Shown: in pieces, positions 32,467-42,544 of the stretch
Layout: every line of letters begins with the position of its first letter
Numbering within the stretch: position 1 is the stretch's first letter
Assembly (NCBI RefSeq): GCF_013087515.1
Contig: NZ_JABFCN010000029.1
Coordinates: forward strand, 1 to 64,000
Reading direction: 5' to 3'
DNA from: Rhizobium sophorae
GTDB lineage: Bacteria; Pseudomonadota; Alphaproteobacteria; Rhizobiales; Rhizobiaceae
DNA length: 64,000 nt
Notes under the pieces: generated by a model
Told to the model about the DNA's origin: nothing
What the model saw: only the letters and a program-made list of their open reading frames with translations
The model's database searches: none
Program-made: the position numbers and the translations under genes

Positions 32467-34749
32467 TTACGAACCGCCGTAGGCGGCGATCGCCGCCATG
32501 TTGACGATGTCGGAATCCTTGGCGCCCATCGAGGTGATCTGCACCGGCTTGTCGAGGCCGACGAGGATCGGACCGATCACCGTGGAGCCGCCAAGTTCCT
32601 GCAGCATCTTCGTCGAGATCGAGGCCGAGTGGAAGGCCGGCATGACGAGGACGTTGGCCGGGCCGGAGAGGCGGCAGAAGGGATATTGCTCCATCACCTT
32701 GCGGTTCAGGGCGACATCGGCCGCCATCTCGCCGTCATATTCGAAATCGACGCGGCGCTTGTCGAGGATCTTTACCGCCTCGCGCACCCGCTCGGAGCGT
32801 TCGCCCGAAGGATGGCCGAAGGTGGAATAAGCCAGCATGGCGACACGCGGCGGATAACCCATGCGCCGCGCGAGACCCGCGGCCTCCTCGGCGATATCGG
32901 CAAGCTCTTCGGCCGTCGGCATGTCGTGTACCGCCGTATCGGCGACGAAGACCGTGCGGCCGCGGCAGAGCGCCAGCGACACGCCGATGACGCGGTGACC
33001 GGGCTTCTCGTCGATGCAGCGGCGCACATCCTCGAGTGCCGTCGAATAGTTGCGGGTAATGCCTGTAACCATGCCGTCGGCGTCGCCCAAGGCCACCATG
33101 GTGGCGGCGAAGTGGTTGCGGTCGTTATGGATCAACCGCTGGGCGTCGCGATGGAGATAACCATGCCGCTGCAGCCGGGCATAGAGATAATCGATATAGG
33201 CCTCGACGCGGGTCGAGATACGGGCATTGACGATCTCGAAGCCGGGCCGGTTGAGGTCGATGCCGGCGCGCTCCGCCGTCGCCCGGATCAGGTCCTCGCG
33301 GCCGAGCAGGATGGCGGTGCCGAGCTGCTGGTTGGCATAGGACATGGCGGCGCGCAGGACCTGTTCCTCCTCGGCCTCGGCAAAGACGATCCGCTTCGGG
33401 CGGCGACGGACACGCTCATAAAGGCTGGCAAGCGTCGAGGCGATCGGATCGCGGCGCGCCGAAAGCTCGCGGGCGTAACCGGCCATGTCGGTGATGACCT
33501 TGCGAGCGACGCCGCTTTCGATCGCGGCCTGCGCGACCGCGACCGGGATCGCCGAGATCAACCTGGGATCGAAGGGAACGGGGATGATGTATTGCGATCC
33601 GAAACGCGGCCGGTTGCCCTGATAGGCGGCCACCACGTCATCCGGCACGTCCTCGCGGGCCAGGTTTGCCAGCGCGTTGACGGCGGCAATTTTCATCGCG
33701 TCGTTGATTGTGGAGGCACGGACATCGAGAGCGCCGCGGAAGATATAGGGAAAGCCGAGGACGTTGTTGACCTGGTTCGGATAGTCCGAACGACCGGTCG
33801 CCATGATGGCGTCGTCGCGGATGCGGGCCACCTCTTCCGGCGTAATCTCGGGATCAGGATTTGCCATCGCGAAGATGATCGGCCGCTCCGCCATCGAGCG
33901 GATCATCTTGGCCGAAAACGCGCCCTTCTGCGACAGGCCGAAAACGACGTCCGCGCCTTTCATCGCCTCCTCCAGCGTGCGCATGTCGGTCTTTGCCGCA
34001 TGCGCGGATTTCCACTGGTTCATGCCCTCGGTGCGGCCCTGGTAGATGACGCCCTTGGTATCGCAGAGGATGACGTTCTCAGGCGCAAAACCCATCGCCT
34101 TGATGAGTTCGACGCAGGCGATCGCGGCAGCACCCGCACCGTTGCAGACGAGCTTCGTCGTCTTCAGGTCGCGGCCGGTCAGCTCAAGCGCGTTGATCAG
34201 GCCGGCGGCGGCGATGATCGCCGTTCCATGCTGGTCGTCATGGAACACCGGAATGTCCATCAGCTCGCGCAGCCGGCTTTCGATGACGAAACAATCCGGC
34301 GCCTTGATATCCTCGAGGTTGATGCCGCCGAAGGAAGGACCGAGGAAACGTACGCAGTTGATGAACTCATCGACATTTTCCGTATCGATCTCGAGGTCGA
34401 TGGAATCGACATCGGCGAAGCGTTTGAACAGCACCGCCTTGCCTTCCATGACGGGCTTGGACGCCAGGGCGCCGAGATTGCCGAGGCCGAGGATCGCCGT
34501 GCCGTTGGAAATGACGGCAACCATATTGCCGCGCGCCGTGTAATCATAGGCCGTCTGCGGATCGGCGGCGATTGCCTTCACGGGCACGGCAACACCCGGC
34601 GAATAGGCGAGAGAGAGGTCGCGCTGCGTCGCCATCGGCTTGGTCGGGTTGATCTCCAGCTTGCCGGGCCGGCCCGTTGCGTGAAATTCGAGCGCCTCCT
34701 GGTCGGTAACCGAGGTCACCGGCCGGTCCTTCTTATCGATATCGGGCAT
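32467..34749 (-). CDS. maeB: NADP-dependent malic enzyme with phosphotransacetylase-like C-terminal domain
   Basis: The 760-residue chimera catalyses oxidative decarboxylation of malate to pyruvate. Residues 1-430 are the malic-enzyme part (YSPGVAVPVKAIAADP, the metal-site region PVFHDDQHGTAIIAAAG, and the nucleotide site VCNGAGAAAIACVEL). Residues 435-760 resemble phosphate acetyltransferase, a domain without transacetylase activity in known rhizobial enzymes. Rhizobia have two such enzymes, Dme (NAD) and Tme (NADP). By position next to mutS and olsB I favour Tme, but sequence alone does not settle the cofactor. It is divergent from mutS. Confidence 0.9.
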   Translation of the reverse strand: MPDIDKKDRPVTSVTDQEALEFHATGRPGKLEINPTKPMATQRDLSLAYSPGVAVPVKAIAADPQTAYDYTARGNMVAVISNGTAILGLGNLGALASKPVMEGKAVLFKRFADVDSIDLEIDTENVDEFINCVRFLGPSFGGINLEDIKAPDCFVIESRLRELMDIPVFHDDQHGTAIIAAAGLINALELTGRDLKTTKLVCNGAGAAAIACVELIKAMGFAPENVILCDTKGVIYQGRTEGMNQWKSAHAAKTDMRTLEEAMKGADVVFGLSQKGAFSAKMIRSMAERPIIFAMANPDPEITPEEVARIRDDAIMATGRSDYPNQVNNVLGFPYIFRGALDVRASTINDAMKIAAVNALANLAREDVPDDVVAAYQGNRPRFGSQYIIPVPFDPRLISAIPVAVAQAAIESGVARKVITDMAGYARELSARRDPIASTLASLYERVRRRPKRIVFAEAEEEQVLRAAMSYANQQLGTAILLGREDLIRATAERAGIDLNRPGFEIVNARISTRVEAYIDYLYARLQRHGYLHRDAQRLIHNDRNHFAATMVALGDADGMVTGITRNYSTALEDVRRCIDEKPGHRVIGVSLALCRGRTVFVADTAVHDMPTAEELADIAEEAAGLARRMGYPPRVAMLAYSTFGHPSGERSERVREAVKILDKRRVDFEYDGEMAADVALNRKVMEQYPFCRLSGPANVLVMPAFHSASISTKMLQELGGSTVIGPILVGLDKPVQITSMGAKDSDIVNMAAIAAYGGS

Positions 34750-34862
34750 AAATCCTCCAACGTCCTGTGGGCGACGCTTTGCTCTTCCTCAAATGCTGTT
34801 GTCATCTATAGCGGCGCGCGGATAGGGTTGGCACCTGTTTTTTTGGGAAAAACTCCACCTCC

Positions 34863-37589
34863 GTGAACGCACGAATAGACACAGGGAATGAAGCCTTTTC
34901 GGCTGCCGAGCTCGCCACGGCGGAAAGCCGTGCCTCGGCGACGCCGATGATGGAGCAATATATCGAGATCAAGGCGAACAATCCGGATTCCCTTCTGTTC
35001 TATCGCATGGGCGATTTCTACGAGCTGTTCTTCGAGGATGCGCTGGAAGCGTCACGCGCGCTCGGCATCACGCTGACCAAGCGCGGCCAGCACATGGGCC
35101 AGGATATCCCGATGTGCGGCGTTCCGGTGCATGCGGCCGACGATTATCTGCAGAAGCTGATTTCGCTCGGCTTCCGCGTCGCCGTCTGCGAGCAGATCGA
35201 GGATCCGGCCGAAGCAAAGAAACGCGGCGCGAAATCCGTCGTCAAGCGTGACGTCGTCCGCCTCGTCACACCCGGCACGATCACCGAGGAAAAGCTGCTT
35301 TCGCCCTCCGAATCCAACTATCTGATGGCGCTGACCCGCGTTCGCGCCAGCGGCGAGGCCTTGCTGGCGCTTGCGTGGATCGATATTTCCACAGGCGTCT
35401 TCCGGCTTGCCGAGACCGAAGCCTCGCGCTTGCTTGCCGATATCCTGCGCATCGATCCGCGCGAACTCATCCTGCCCGATACGATCTTCCACGATCCCGA
35501 ACTCAAGCCGGTCTTCGACGTGCTCGGCCGGACAGCCGTGCCGCAGCCGGCCGTGCTCTTCGACAGCGCCAGCGCCGAGGGCCGGATCGCGCGGTATTTC
35601 GGCGTCGCGACGCTCGACGGCTTCGGCACCTTCTCGCGCGCTGAGCTGGCGGCGGCAGCAGCAGCCGTCGCCTATGTCGAGAAGACGCAGATTGCCGAGC
35701 GTCCGCCACTTGGAAAGCCGGAACGGGAAAGTGCCGCCTCGACGCTGTTCATCGACCCCGCCACCCGCGCCAATCTGGAGCTTGCCCGCACGCTTTCGGG
35801 CGATCGTAACGGTTCGCTCTTGAAGGCGATCGACCGCACCGTCACCGGCGGCGGCGCCAGGCTTCTTGCCGAGCGGCTGATGTCGCCGCTGACCGACCCG
35901 GCCCGCATCAATGCGCGGCTCGATTCGATCGGCTTCCTGCTCGACGAACCCCTGCTCTGCGGCAATCTGCGCGACACGCTGAAACATGTGCCCGACATGC
36001 CGCGCGCCCTGTCACGCCTGGCGCTCGACCGCGGCGGCCCGCGCGATCTCTGGGCGATCCGCCAAGGCCTGGAAGCGGCGGGCGGAGTTGCGGCGATGCT
36101 CGGCAAGGCGATGCTGCCCGACGAGCTCGGCCAGGCGCTGTCTGGGCTGCAGGCCCTTCCCGCGGCACTGGAAAAGCTGCTTGCAGAAACGCTCGCCGAC
36201 GAATTGCCGCTGTTGAAACGCGATGGCGGCTTCCTGCGCGACGGCGCCAGCGCCAAGCTCGACGAGGTCCGGGCACTGCGCGACCAGTCGCGCCGTGTTA
36301 TTGCCGGCCTGCAATTGCAATATGCCGAGGAAACCGGCATCCGGTCGCTGAAGATCAAGCACAATAACGTCCTCGGTTATTTTATCGAAGTGACCGCCGG
36401 CAATGCCTCGCCGATGACCGAGACGGCGGACGCGAAGGCCCGTTTCATCCACCGCCAGACGATGGCGAACGCGATGCGCTTCACCACGACCGAACTTGCC
36501 GACCTCGAAAGCCGCATCGCCAATGCCGCCGACCAGGCGCTTACGATCGAACTCGAAGCCTTCGACAGGATGACGGCGGCCGTCGTTGCGGAAGCCGAGG
36601 CGATCAAGTCGGGCGCCAGGGCGCTTGCCGTCATCGACGTCGCCGCAAGCCTGGCGCTTCTCGCCGAGGAGCAGGCCTATTGCCGCCCGCAGGTCGACGG
36701 CTCGAAGATGTTTGCCATCGAGGGCGGACGCCATCCGGTCGTCGAGCAGGCGCTGCGGCGGCAGGCGGGCGGCCCCTTCGTCGCCAATCATTGCGATCTC
36801 TCGCCGAGGACGGGCGACCGGGACGGGGCGATCTGGCTGCTGACCGGCCCGAACATGGGCGGCAAGTCGACCTTCCTGCGCCAAAACGCGCTGATTGCTA
36901 TCCTGGCGCAGATGGGCTCCTTCGTGCCGGCGACATCGGCCCATATCGGCATCGTCGACCGGCTTTTCTCGCGCGTCGGCGCCTCCGACGATCTGGCGCG
37001 CGGGCGCTCCACCTTCATGGTCGAGATGGTGGAAACGGCGGCGATCCTGAACCAGGCGAGCGACCGTTCGCTCGTCATCCTCGATGAGATCGGCCGTGGC
37101 ACTGCTACGTTCGACGGCCTGTCGATCGCCTGGGCCGCTGTCGAGCATCTGCATGAAGCCAATCGCTGCCGCGGGCTGTTTGCAACGCATTTCCACGAGT
37201 TGACGGTTCTTTCGGAAAAGCTTGGCCGGCTATCGAACGCCACGATGCGCGTCAAGGAATGGGACGGCGACGTCATCTTCCTGCATGAGGTCGGGCCGGG
37301 TGCGGCGGACCGCTCCTACGGCATCCAGGTCGCGCGCCTTGCCGGGCTTCCGGCCTCGGTCGTGGCGCGCGCCCGCGACGTGCTCACCCGTCTGGAAGAT
37401 GCCGACCGCAAGAACCCGGCGAGCCAGCTGATCGACGACCTGCCGCTTTTCCAGGTGGCGGTACGCCGCGAGGAAACGGCCCGCGGGGCTTCCAAGGTCG
37501 AGGAGGCGCTGAAGGCGATGAGCCTTGACGACATGACGCCGCGCGAGGCAATGGATGCGCTTTACGACCTCAAGAAGAAGCTGAAATAG
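34863..37589 (+). CDS. mutS: DNA mismatch repair protein MutS
   Basis: MutS recognises mismatches and recruits MutL. The 908-residue protein has the mismatch-binding Phe-x-Glu motif (MGDFYELFFEDA, about residue 60), connector, lever and clamp domains, and the ATPase with Walker A LTGPNMGGKST, Walker B LVILDEIGRGT and the GLFATHFHEL segment. The start is GTG at 34863. No strong ribosome-binding site is visible, so the true start could be a little downstream. It is divergent from the malic-enzyme gene across 113 bases. Confidence 0.96.
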   Translation: MNARIDTGNEAFSAAELATAESRASATPMMEQYIEIKANNPDSLLFYRMGDFYELFFEDALEASRALGITLTKRGQHMGQDIPMCGVPVHAADDYLQKLISLGFRVAVCEQIEDPAEAKKRGAKSVVKRDVVRLVTPGTITEEKLLSPSESNYLMALTRVRASGEALLALAWIDISTGVFRLAETEASRLLADILRIDPRELILPDTIFHDPELKPVFDVLGRTAVPQPAVLFDSASAEGRIARYFGVATLDGFGTFSRAELAAAAAAVAYVEKTQIAERPPLGKPERESAASTLFIDPATRANLELARTLSGDRNGSLLKAIDRTVTGGGARLLAERLMSPLTDPARINARLDSIGFLLDEPLLCGNLRDTLKHVPDMPRALSRLALDRGGPRDLWAIRQGLEAAGGVAAMLGKAMLPDELGQALSGLQALPAALEKLLAETLADELPLLKRDGGFLRDGASAKLDEVRALRDQSRRVIAGLQLQYAEETGIRSLKIKHNNVLGYFIEVTAGNASPMTETADAKARFIHRQTMANAMRFTTTELADLESRIANAADQALTIELEAFDRMTAAVVAEAEAIKSGARALAVIDVAASLALLAEEQAYCRPQVDGSKMFAIEGGRHPVVEQALRRQAGGPFVANHCDLSPRTGDRDGAIWLLTGPNMGGKSTFLRQNALIAILAQMGSFVPATSAHIGIVDRLFSRVGASDDLARGRSTFMVEMVETAAILNQASDRSLVILDEIGRGTATFDGLSIAWAAVEHLHEANRCRGLFATHFHELTVLSEKLGRLSNATMRVKEWDGDVIFLHEVGPGAADRSYGIQVARLAGLPASVVARARDVLTRLEDADRKNPASQLIDDLPLFQVAVRREETARGASKVEEALKAMSLDDMTPREAMDALYDLKKKLK

Positions 37590-37601
37590 GAGCGGCGCGC
37601 C

Positions 37602-37874
37602 ATGTTCATGGAAAAACTGGTTCGCGAAACCGAGCGCCTATCGCTCATCTGCTCCATGCTCGATACGATGCGGCGCGCCGATAAGGACCGCAATGCCCGC
37701 GGCTGGACATCGCCGATCGGCATGCTGAAAATCACCCGCTGCTGCGCTGTGATCTCAGAACTCGGAACCTCGATTGCCAAGGCCGGCTATCGCGAATGCG
37801 ACAGGCAGGCGCTCGAGGAAATCATGCGCGAGACACGGCAGGTGCTGCATTTGCTGAATGCGCGGGCCGGCTGA
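37602..37874 (+). CDS. Conserved hypothetical protein between mutS and glnD
   Basis: The 90-residue protein appears all-helical (RETERLSLICSMLDTMRRAD; CDRQALEEIMRETRQVLHLL) with two adjacent cysteines (ITRCCAVISEL). I recognise no domain. It starts 12 bases after mutS with AGGAG 9 bases before its ATG, so it is probably translated from the mutS transcript. Unknown function; it is likely a real, lineage-specific gene. Confidence 0.65.
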   Translation: MFMEKLVRETERLSLICSMLDTMRRADKDRNARGWTSPIGMLKITRCCAVISELGTSIAKAGYRECDRQALEEIMRETRQVLHLLNARAG

Positions 37875-38008
37875 GGATTCCGGGAAAGCCGGCGCCTTGC
37901 GTCAAAGCGCCGTCGCCTCCTGCGGCAAACCAACACCATTTCGCCAAATTTAAAGGTTCTTGCAGTATGAAAGCCCGTGTCAATCGCCGGGCAAAGGGGC
38001 TATAGCGC

Positions 38009-40915
38009 ATGCAGACGAAACAAGCGGCAGGCCGTGAACCGGCAGTCCGGCATGAACAGGAAACCGCCCCGGCGACAGCGATGCGCGACCTCGATTTCTC
38101 CAATATCCTCGACGTCGAGCTCTTGCAGAAGCAGTGTAACGCCGTTGCCGAGGCCAACCGGAACCGGCCGGACGTCCTGCGCGCCGATCTTCTGGCGGTG
38201 CTGAAGAAGGCGAGCACCGAAGGCCGGCAGAAGGCGCGCGCCGCACTGATGGCCGACGGCGGCGGGCTGAATTGTGCCTACCGGATTTCCTGGCTGCAGG
38301 ACCAGATCATCACCGTCCTCTACAATTTCGCCACCGCCCATATCTTTCCGCATCAAAAGGACAAGTTTGCGGTCACCGCCGTCGGCGGCTACGGCCGCGA
38401 CACGCTGGCGCCGGGCTCGGATATCGACCTGCTCTTCCTCTTCCTGCCGAGGCCGGCGGAAGAGACGCACAAGGCGGTGGAATTCATGCTCTACGTGCTC
38501 TGGGACATGGGCTTCAAGGTCGGTCACGCCACCCGCACGGTGGAGGAATGCATCGCGCTTTCCAAGTCCGACATGACGATCCGCACCGCCATCCTGGAGA
38601 TGCGCTACATCTGCGGCCTGCAGGGGCTGGAAACCGAGCTCGAGACCCGCTTCGACAAGGAGATCGTCACCGGCACCGGGCCCGAATTCATCGCCGCCAA
38701 GCTTGCCGAGCGCGACGAGCGCCACCGCAAGGCGGGCGACACGCGTTATCTCGTCGAACCGAACGTCAAGGAAGGCAAGGGCGGGCTTCGCGACCTGCAC
38801 ACGCTGTTCTGGATCTCGAAATATTATTATCACGTGCGCGACCAGGCGGAACTGGTCAAGCTCGGCGTGCTGTCCAAGCACGAATACCGCCTGCTTGAGA
38901 AAGCCGACGATTTTCTCTGGGCGGTGCGCTGCCATATGCACTTCCTGACCGGCAAGGCCGAGGAGCGCCTGTCTTTCGACATCCAGCGCGAGATCGCCGA
39001 AGCCTTCGGTTATCACACCCGCCCGGGCCTTTCGGCCGTCGAGCGCTTCATGAAGCACTATTTCCTCGTCGCCAAGGATGTCGGCGATCTCACGCGCATC
39101 CTCTGCGCCGCACTTGAAGACCAGCAAGCGAAGTCGATCCCGGGCCTCACCGGCGTCATCAGCCGCTTCACCCATCGCAACCGCAAGATCGCCGGCAGCG
39201 TCGAATTCGTCGAAGACCGCGGCCGCATTGCGCTGGCCGACCCCGAAGTCTTCAAGCGTGATCCGGTCAACATCATCCGGCTCTTCCACGTCGCCGACAT
39301 CAACGGGCTGGAATTCCATCCGGACGCGCTGAAACGCGTCACCCGTTCTCTGGCTTTGATCGACAACGACCTGCGCGAAAACGACGAGGCGAACCGCCTG
39401 TTCCTGTCGATCCTGACGTCGAAACGGGATCCGGCGCTCATCCTGCGCCGGATGAACGAGGCCGGCGTCCTCGGCCGCTTCATCCCCGAATTCGGCAAGA
39501 TCGTCGCGATGATGCAGTTCAACATGTATCACCACTATACGGTCGACGAACATCTGATCCGCACCGTCGACATTCTCTCCGAGATCGACAAGGGGCGCGC
39601 CGAGGATCTGCATCCGCTCGCCAACAAGCTGATGCCTGGCATCGAAGACCGCGAGGCGCTTTATCTCGCCGTTCTCCTCCATGACATTGCCAAGGGCCGC
39701 CAGGAGGATCATTCGATCGCCGGCGCCCGCGTCGCCCGCAAGCTCTGCGCCCGCTTCGGCCTGTCGCAGAAGCAGACGGAAATCGTCGTCTGGCTGATCG
39801 AAGAACATCTGACCATGTCGATGGTGGCTCAGACCCGCGACCTCACCGACCGCAAGACAATCACCGATTTCGCCGACCGCGTGCAGTCTCTCGACCGGCT
39901 GAAGATGCTGTTGATCCTGACGATCTGCGATATCCGCGCGGTCGGTCCCGGTGTGTGGAACGGCTGGAAGGGCCAGTTGCTGCGCACGCTCTATTATGAA
40001 ACCGAGCTGCTGCTCGCCGGCGGCTTTTCGGAGGTCTCCCGCAAGGAGCGGGCCAATGCCGCGGCCGACGCGCTGCGGGCCGCACTCGCGGACTGGAGCC
40101 AGAAGGACCGCAATACCTATACCAAGCTGCACTACCAGCCCTATCTGCTCTCCGTGCCGCTGGAAGACCAGATCCGCCACGCTGATTTCATCCGCCAGGC
40201 GGACAAGGCGGGCCAGGCGCTCGCCACCACGGTGCGCACCGACAGTTTCCACGCGATCACCGAGATCACCGTGCTGTCGCCCGACCATCCGCGGCTGCTC
40301 GCCGTCATCGCCGGCGCCTGCGCCGCGGCCGGGGCCAACATCGTCGACGCCCAGATCTTCACGACATCGGACGGACGGGCGCTCGACACGATCCATGTCA
40401 GCCGCGAATTCACCGACGATGCCGACGAACTGCGCCGGGCCGCGACGATCGGCCGGATGATCGAGGACGTGCTGTCCGGCCGCAAGCGGCTGCCCGAGGT
40501 CATCGCGACACGCGCGCGCAACCGCAAGAAAAGCAAGGCCTTCGTCATTCCGCCATCGGTCAACATCACCAACAGCCTGTCGAACAAGTTCACGGTCATC
40601 GAAGTCGAATGCCTCGACCGGCCGGGGCTGCTGTCGGAGATCACTGCCGTACTTTCCGATCTGTCGCTCGACATCCAATCGGCCCGCATCACCACCTTCG
40701 GCGAGAAGGTGATCGACACCTTCTACGTCACCGATCTGGTCGGCCAGAAAATATCCGGCGACAGCAAGCGCGCCAACATCACCGCCCGGATGAAGGCCGT
40801 CATGGCCGAGGAAGAAGACGAGCTGCGCGAGCGCATGCCCTCCGGCATCATCGCACCCGCCGCCACCGCCCGGACCCCGCCTGCCAGCGAAAAGAAGGCC
40901 GGTTCCCCCATATGA
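38009..40915 (+). CDS. glnD: Bifunctional PII uridylyltransferase / uridylyl-removing enzyme
   Basis: GlnD senses glutamine and sets the uridylylation state of the PII proteins GlnB/GlnK, the top of the nitrogen-control cascade. The 968-residue protein has the nucleotidyltransferase motif GGYGRDTLAPGSDIDLLFL (near residue 125), the HD uridylyl-removing domain (LAVLLHDIAKGRQEDHS, near 555) and two C-terminal ACT domains (about 745-825 and 855-935). Length is slightly above E. coli GlnD (890). It precedes murJ closely. Confidence 0.96.
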   Translation: MQTKQAAGREPAVRHEQETAPATAMRDLDFSNILDVELLQKQCNAVAEANRNRPDVLRADLLAVLKKASTEGRQKARAALMADGGGLNCAYRISWLQDQIITVLYNFATAHIFPHQKDKFAVTAVGGYGRDTLAPGSDIDLLFLFLPRPAEETHKAVEFMLYVLWDMGFKVGHATRTVEECIALSKSDMTIRTAILEMRYICGLQGLETELETRFDKEIVTGTGPEFIAAKLAERDERHRKAGDTRYLVEPNVKEGKGGLRDLHTLFWISKYYYHVRDQAELVKLGVLSKHEYRLLEKADDFLWAVRCHMHFLTGKAEERLSFDIQREIAEAFGYHTRPGLSAVERFMKHYFLVAKDVGDLTRILCAALEDQQAKSIPGLTGVISRFTHRNRKIAGSVEFVEDRGRIALADPEVFKRDPVNIIRLFHVADINGLEFHPDALKRVTRSLALIDNDLRENDEANRLFLSILTSKRDPALILRRMNEAGVLGRFIPEFGKIVAMMQFNMYHHYTVDEHLIRTVDILSEIDKGRAEDLHPLANKLMPGIEDREALYLAVLLHDIAKGRQEDHSIAGARVARKLCARFGLSQKQTEIVVWLIEEHLTMSMVAQTRDLTDRKTITDFADRVQSLDRLKMLLILTICDIRAVGPGVWNGWKGQLLRTLYYETELLLAGGFSEVSRKERANAAADALRAALADWSQKDRNTYTKLHYQPYLLSVPLEDQIRHADFIRQADKAGQALATTVRTDSFHAITEITVLSPDHPRLLAVIAGACAAAGANIVDAQIFTTSDGRALDTIHVSREFTDDADELRRAATIGRMIEDVLSGRKRLPEVIATRARNRKKSKAFVIPPSVNITNSLSNKFTVIEVECLDRPGLLSEITAVLSDLSLDIQSARITTFGEKVIDTFYVTDLVGQKISGDSKRANITARMKAVMAEEEDELRERMPSGIIAPAATARTPPASEKKAGSPI

Positions 40916-40942
40916 GCCTGAACGCATGAGCCCAAACGCATG
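40912..40942 (+). other. Tandem 14-bp duplication of the murJ start region (two mini-ORFs)
   Basis: ATGAGCC occurs at 40912, 40926 and 40940, spaced exactly 14 bases. The first ATG overlaps the glnD stop (ATGA). The first two open five-codon frames (MSLNA and MSPNA), each ending at the TGA of the next ATGA, and the third is the murJ start. This looks like a local tandem duplication that may couple murJ translation to glnD through reinitiation. Confidence 0.7.
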
Positions 40943-42520
40943 AGCCTGGTCAAGAAATTCGCGACCGTCGGCGGCGCCACCCTCGGCAGCCGCATCTTCG
41001 GCTTCGCCCGCGAAACGCTGATGGCTGCGGCCCTCGGCACCGGACCGATGGCCGACGTCTTCTACGCCGCCTTCCGCTTTCCGAATCTCTTCCGCCGGCT
41101 GTTTGCCGAGGGCGCCTTCAACGCCGCCTTCGTGCCGCTCTTTGCCAAGGAGATCGAGGCGAACGGCACCGATGGCGCCAAGCGCTTTTCGGAAGAAGTC
41201 TTCGGCGTGCTGTTTTCGGTGCTGCTCCTCATCACCATCGTGATGGAGCTTGCCATGCCGCTCTTGGTGCGCTTCGTCATCGCGCCGGGCTTTGCCGACG
41301 ATCCCGACAAGTTCTCGATCACGGTCCGCATGGCAGCGGTGATGTTTCCCTATCTGATGTGCATGTCGCTGACGGCGATGATGAGCGGCATGCTGAATTC
41401 GCTGCATCATTTCTTCGCCGCCGCCATCGCGCCCGTCTTCCTCAACGTGGTGATGATCGGAGCGCTGTTTTATGCGCTTTACACCGGCGCCGATCCGCTG
41501 GCGACCGCCTGGTATCTCTCCTGGGGCGTTCTTGCCGCCGGCGTCCTGCAGCTCGCCGTCGTCTATGTCGGCGTGCTTGCGGCCGGCATGAGCATCGGCT
41601 TGCGTTTCCCGAAGATGACGCCGAACGTCAAGCGGCTGCTGATCCTGGCGGTGCCGGCCGCGGTGACCGGCGGCATCACCCAGATCAACCAGCTGATCGG
41701 CCAGGCGATCGCCTCGTCCCGCGACGGGGCGATCGCAGCACTGCAATATGCCGACCGCATCTATCAGCTGCCGCTCGGCGTCGTCGGCGTCGCCGTCGGC
41801 GTGGTGCTGCTGCCGGAACTTGCCCGGGCGCTGAAGGGCGGCAACCTGCGTGAGGCCGGAAACCTACAGAACCGCTCGATCGAATTCGTGCTGTTCCTGA
41901 CGATCCCCGCCGCCTTCGCGCTCTGGATCCTCTCCGACGAGATCATCCGCGTGCTCTATGAGCGCGGCGCCTTCCATCAGGAAAACACCGCCGTCGTCGG
42001 CTCGATCCTGGCAATTTATGGCATCGGCCTGCCGGCCTTCGTGCTGATCAAGGCGCTGCAGCCGGGCTTCTACGCCCGCGAGGACACGAAGACGCCGATG
42101 CGCTTTTCGGCCATCGCGGTCGCGACCAACTGCGCCACGGCGCTGACCCTCTTCCCCTATATGGGCGCGCCCGGCATCGCGGTTGCCGAAGCCACCGCCG
42201 GCTGGATCAGCACCGTGCTGCTGTTCACCACGCTTTTGCGCCGTGGCCACCTGACATGGGAATGGGCGCTGGCAAAGCGCACCGCCCTTTTGATCGTCGC
42301 CGCGGCGGTCATGGGCGCGGCCATCGTCTTCCTCAAGCAATACTGGGCGCCGTGGCTTGCTTCCGGCGCGCCGCTTCTCACCAAGATCGGCACCCTCGGG
42401 CTGCTGATTGCAATCGCCATGTTGATCTATTTCGCCGCCGCCTTCCTGGTCGGCGGGGCAAATCTCGGCATGATCCGACGCAATCTGAACCGCAAACCCG
42501 CGCCGGCTAAGGACGGGTAA
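40940..42520 (+). CDS. murJ: Lipid II flippase MurJ (MviN)
   Basis: MurJ flips the peptidoglycan precursor lipid II across the inner membrane. The 526-residue protein has about 14 transmembrane helices and the conserved MviN start SRIFGFARETLMAAALGTG, then FRFPNLFRRLFAEGAFNAAF, including arginines of the central cavity. It follows glnD after 24 bases, as in other rhizobia that I recall. Confidence 0.95.
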   Translation: MSLVKKFATVGGATLGSRIFGFARETLMAAALGTGPMADVFYAAFRFPNLFRRLFAEGAFNAAFVPLFAKEIEANGTDGAKRFSEEVFGVLFSVLLLITIVMELAMPLLVRFVIAPGFADDPDKFSITVRMAAVMFPYLMCMSLTAMMSGMLNSLHHFFAAAIAPVFLNVVMIGALFYALYTGADPLATAWYLSWGVLAAGVLQLAVVYVGVLAAGMSIGLRFPKMTPNVKRLLILAVPAAVTGGITQINQLIGQAIASSRDGAIAALQYADRIYQLPLGVVGVAVGVVLLPELARALKGGNLREAGNLQNRSIEFVLFLTIPAAFALWILSDEIIRVLYERGAFHQENTAVVGSILAIYGIGLPAFVLIKALQPGFYAREDTKTPMRFSAIAVATNCATALTLFPYMGAPGIAVAEATAGWISTVLLFTTLLRRGHLTWEWALAKRTALLIVAAAVMGAAIVFLKQYWAPWLASGAPLLTKIGTLGLLIAIAMLIYFAAAFLVGGANLGMIRRNLNRKPAPAKDG

Positions 42521-42544
42521 GGTCGCACTTTTCCTGGTATTGCT

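Noticed and set aside
32449..34866. Open frame of 805 codons on the plus strand opposite the malic-enzyme gene
   Set aside because: Shadow frame of maeB; repetitive Arg/Gly/Asp/His composition and no recognisable motif.
38000..41746. Open frame of 1248 codons on the minus strand opposite glnD and murJ
   Set aside because: It is antisense to two genes with clear family motifs; its translation is rich in Arg/Asp/His/Gly typical of shadow frames in high-GC DNA and shows no domain.
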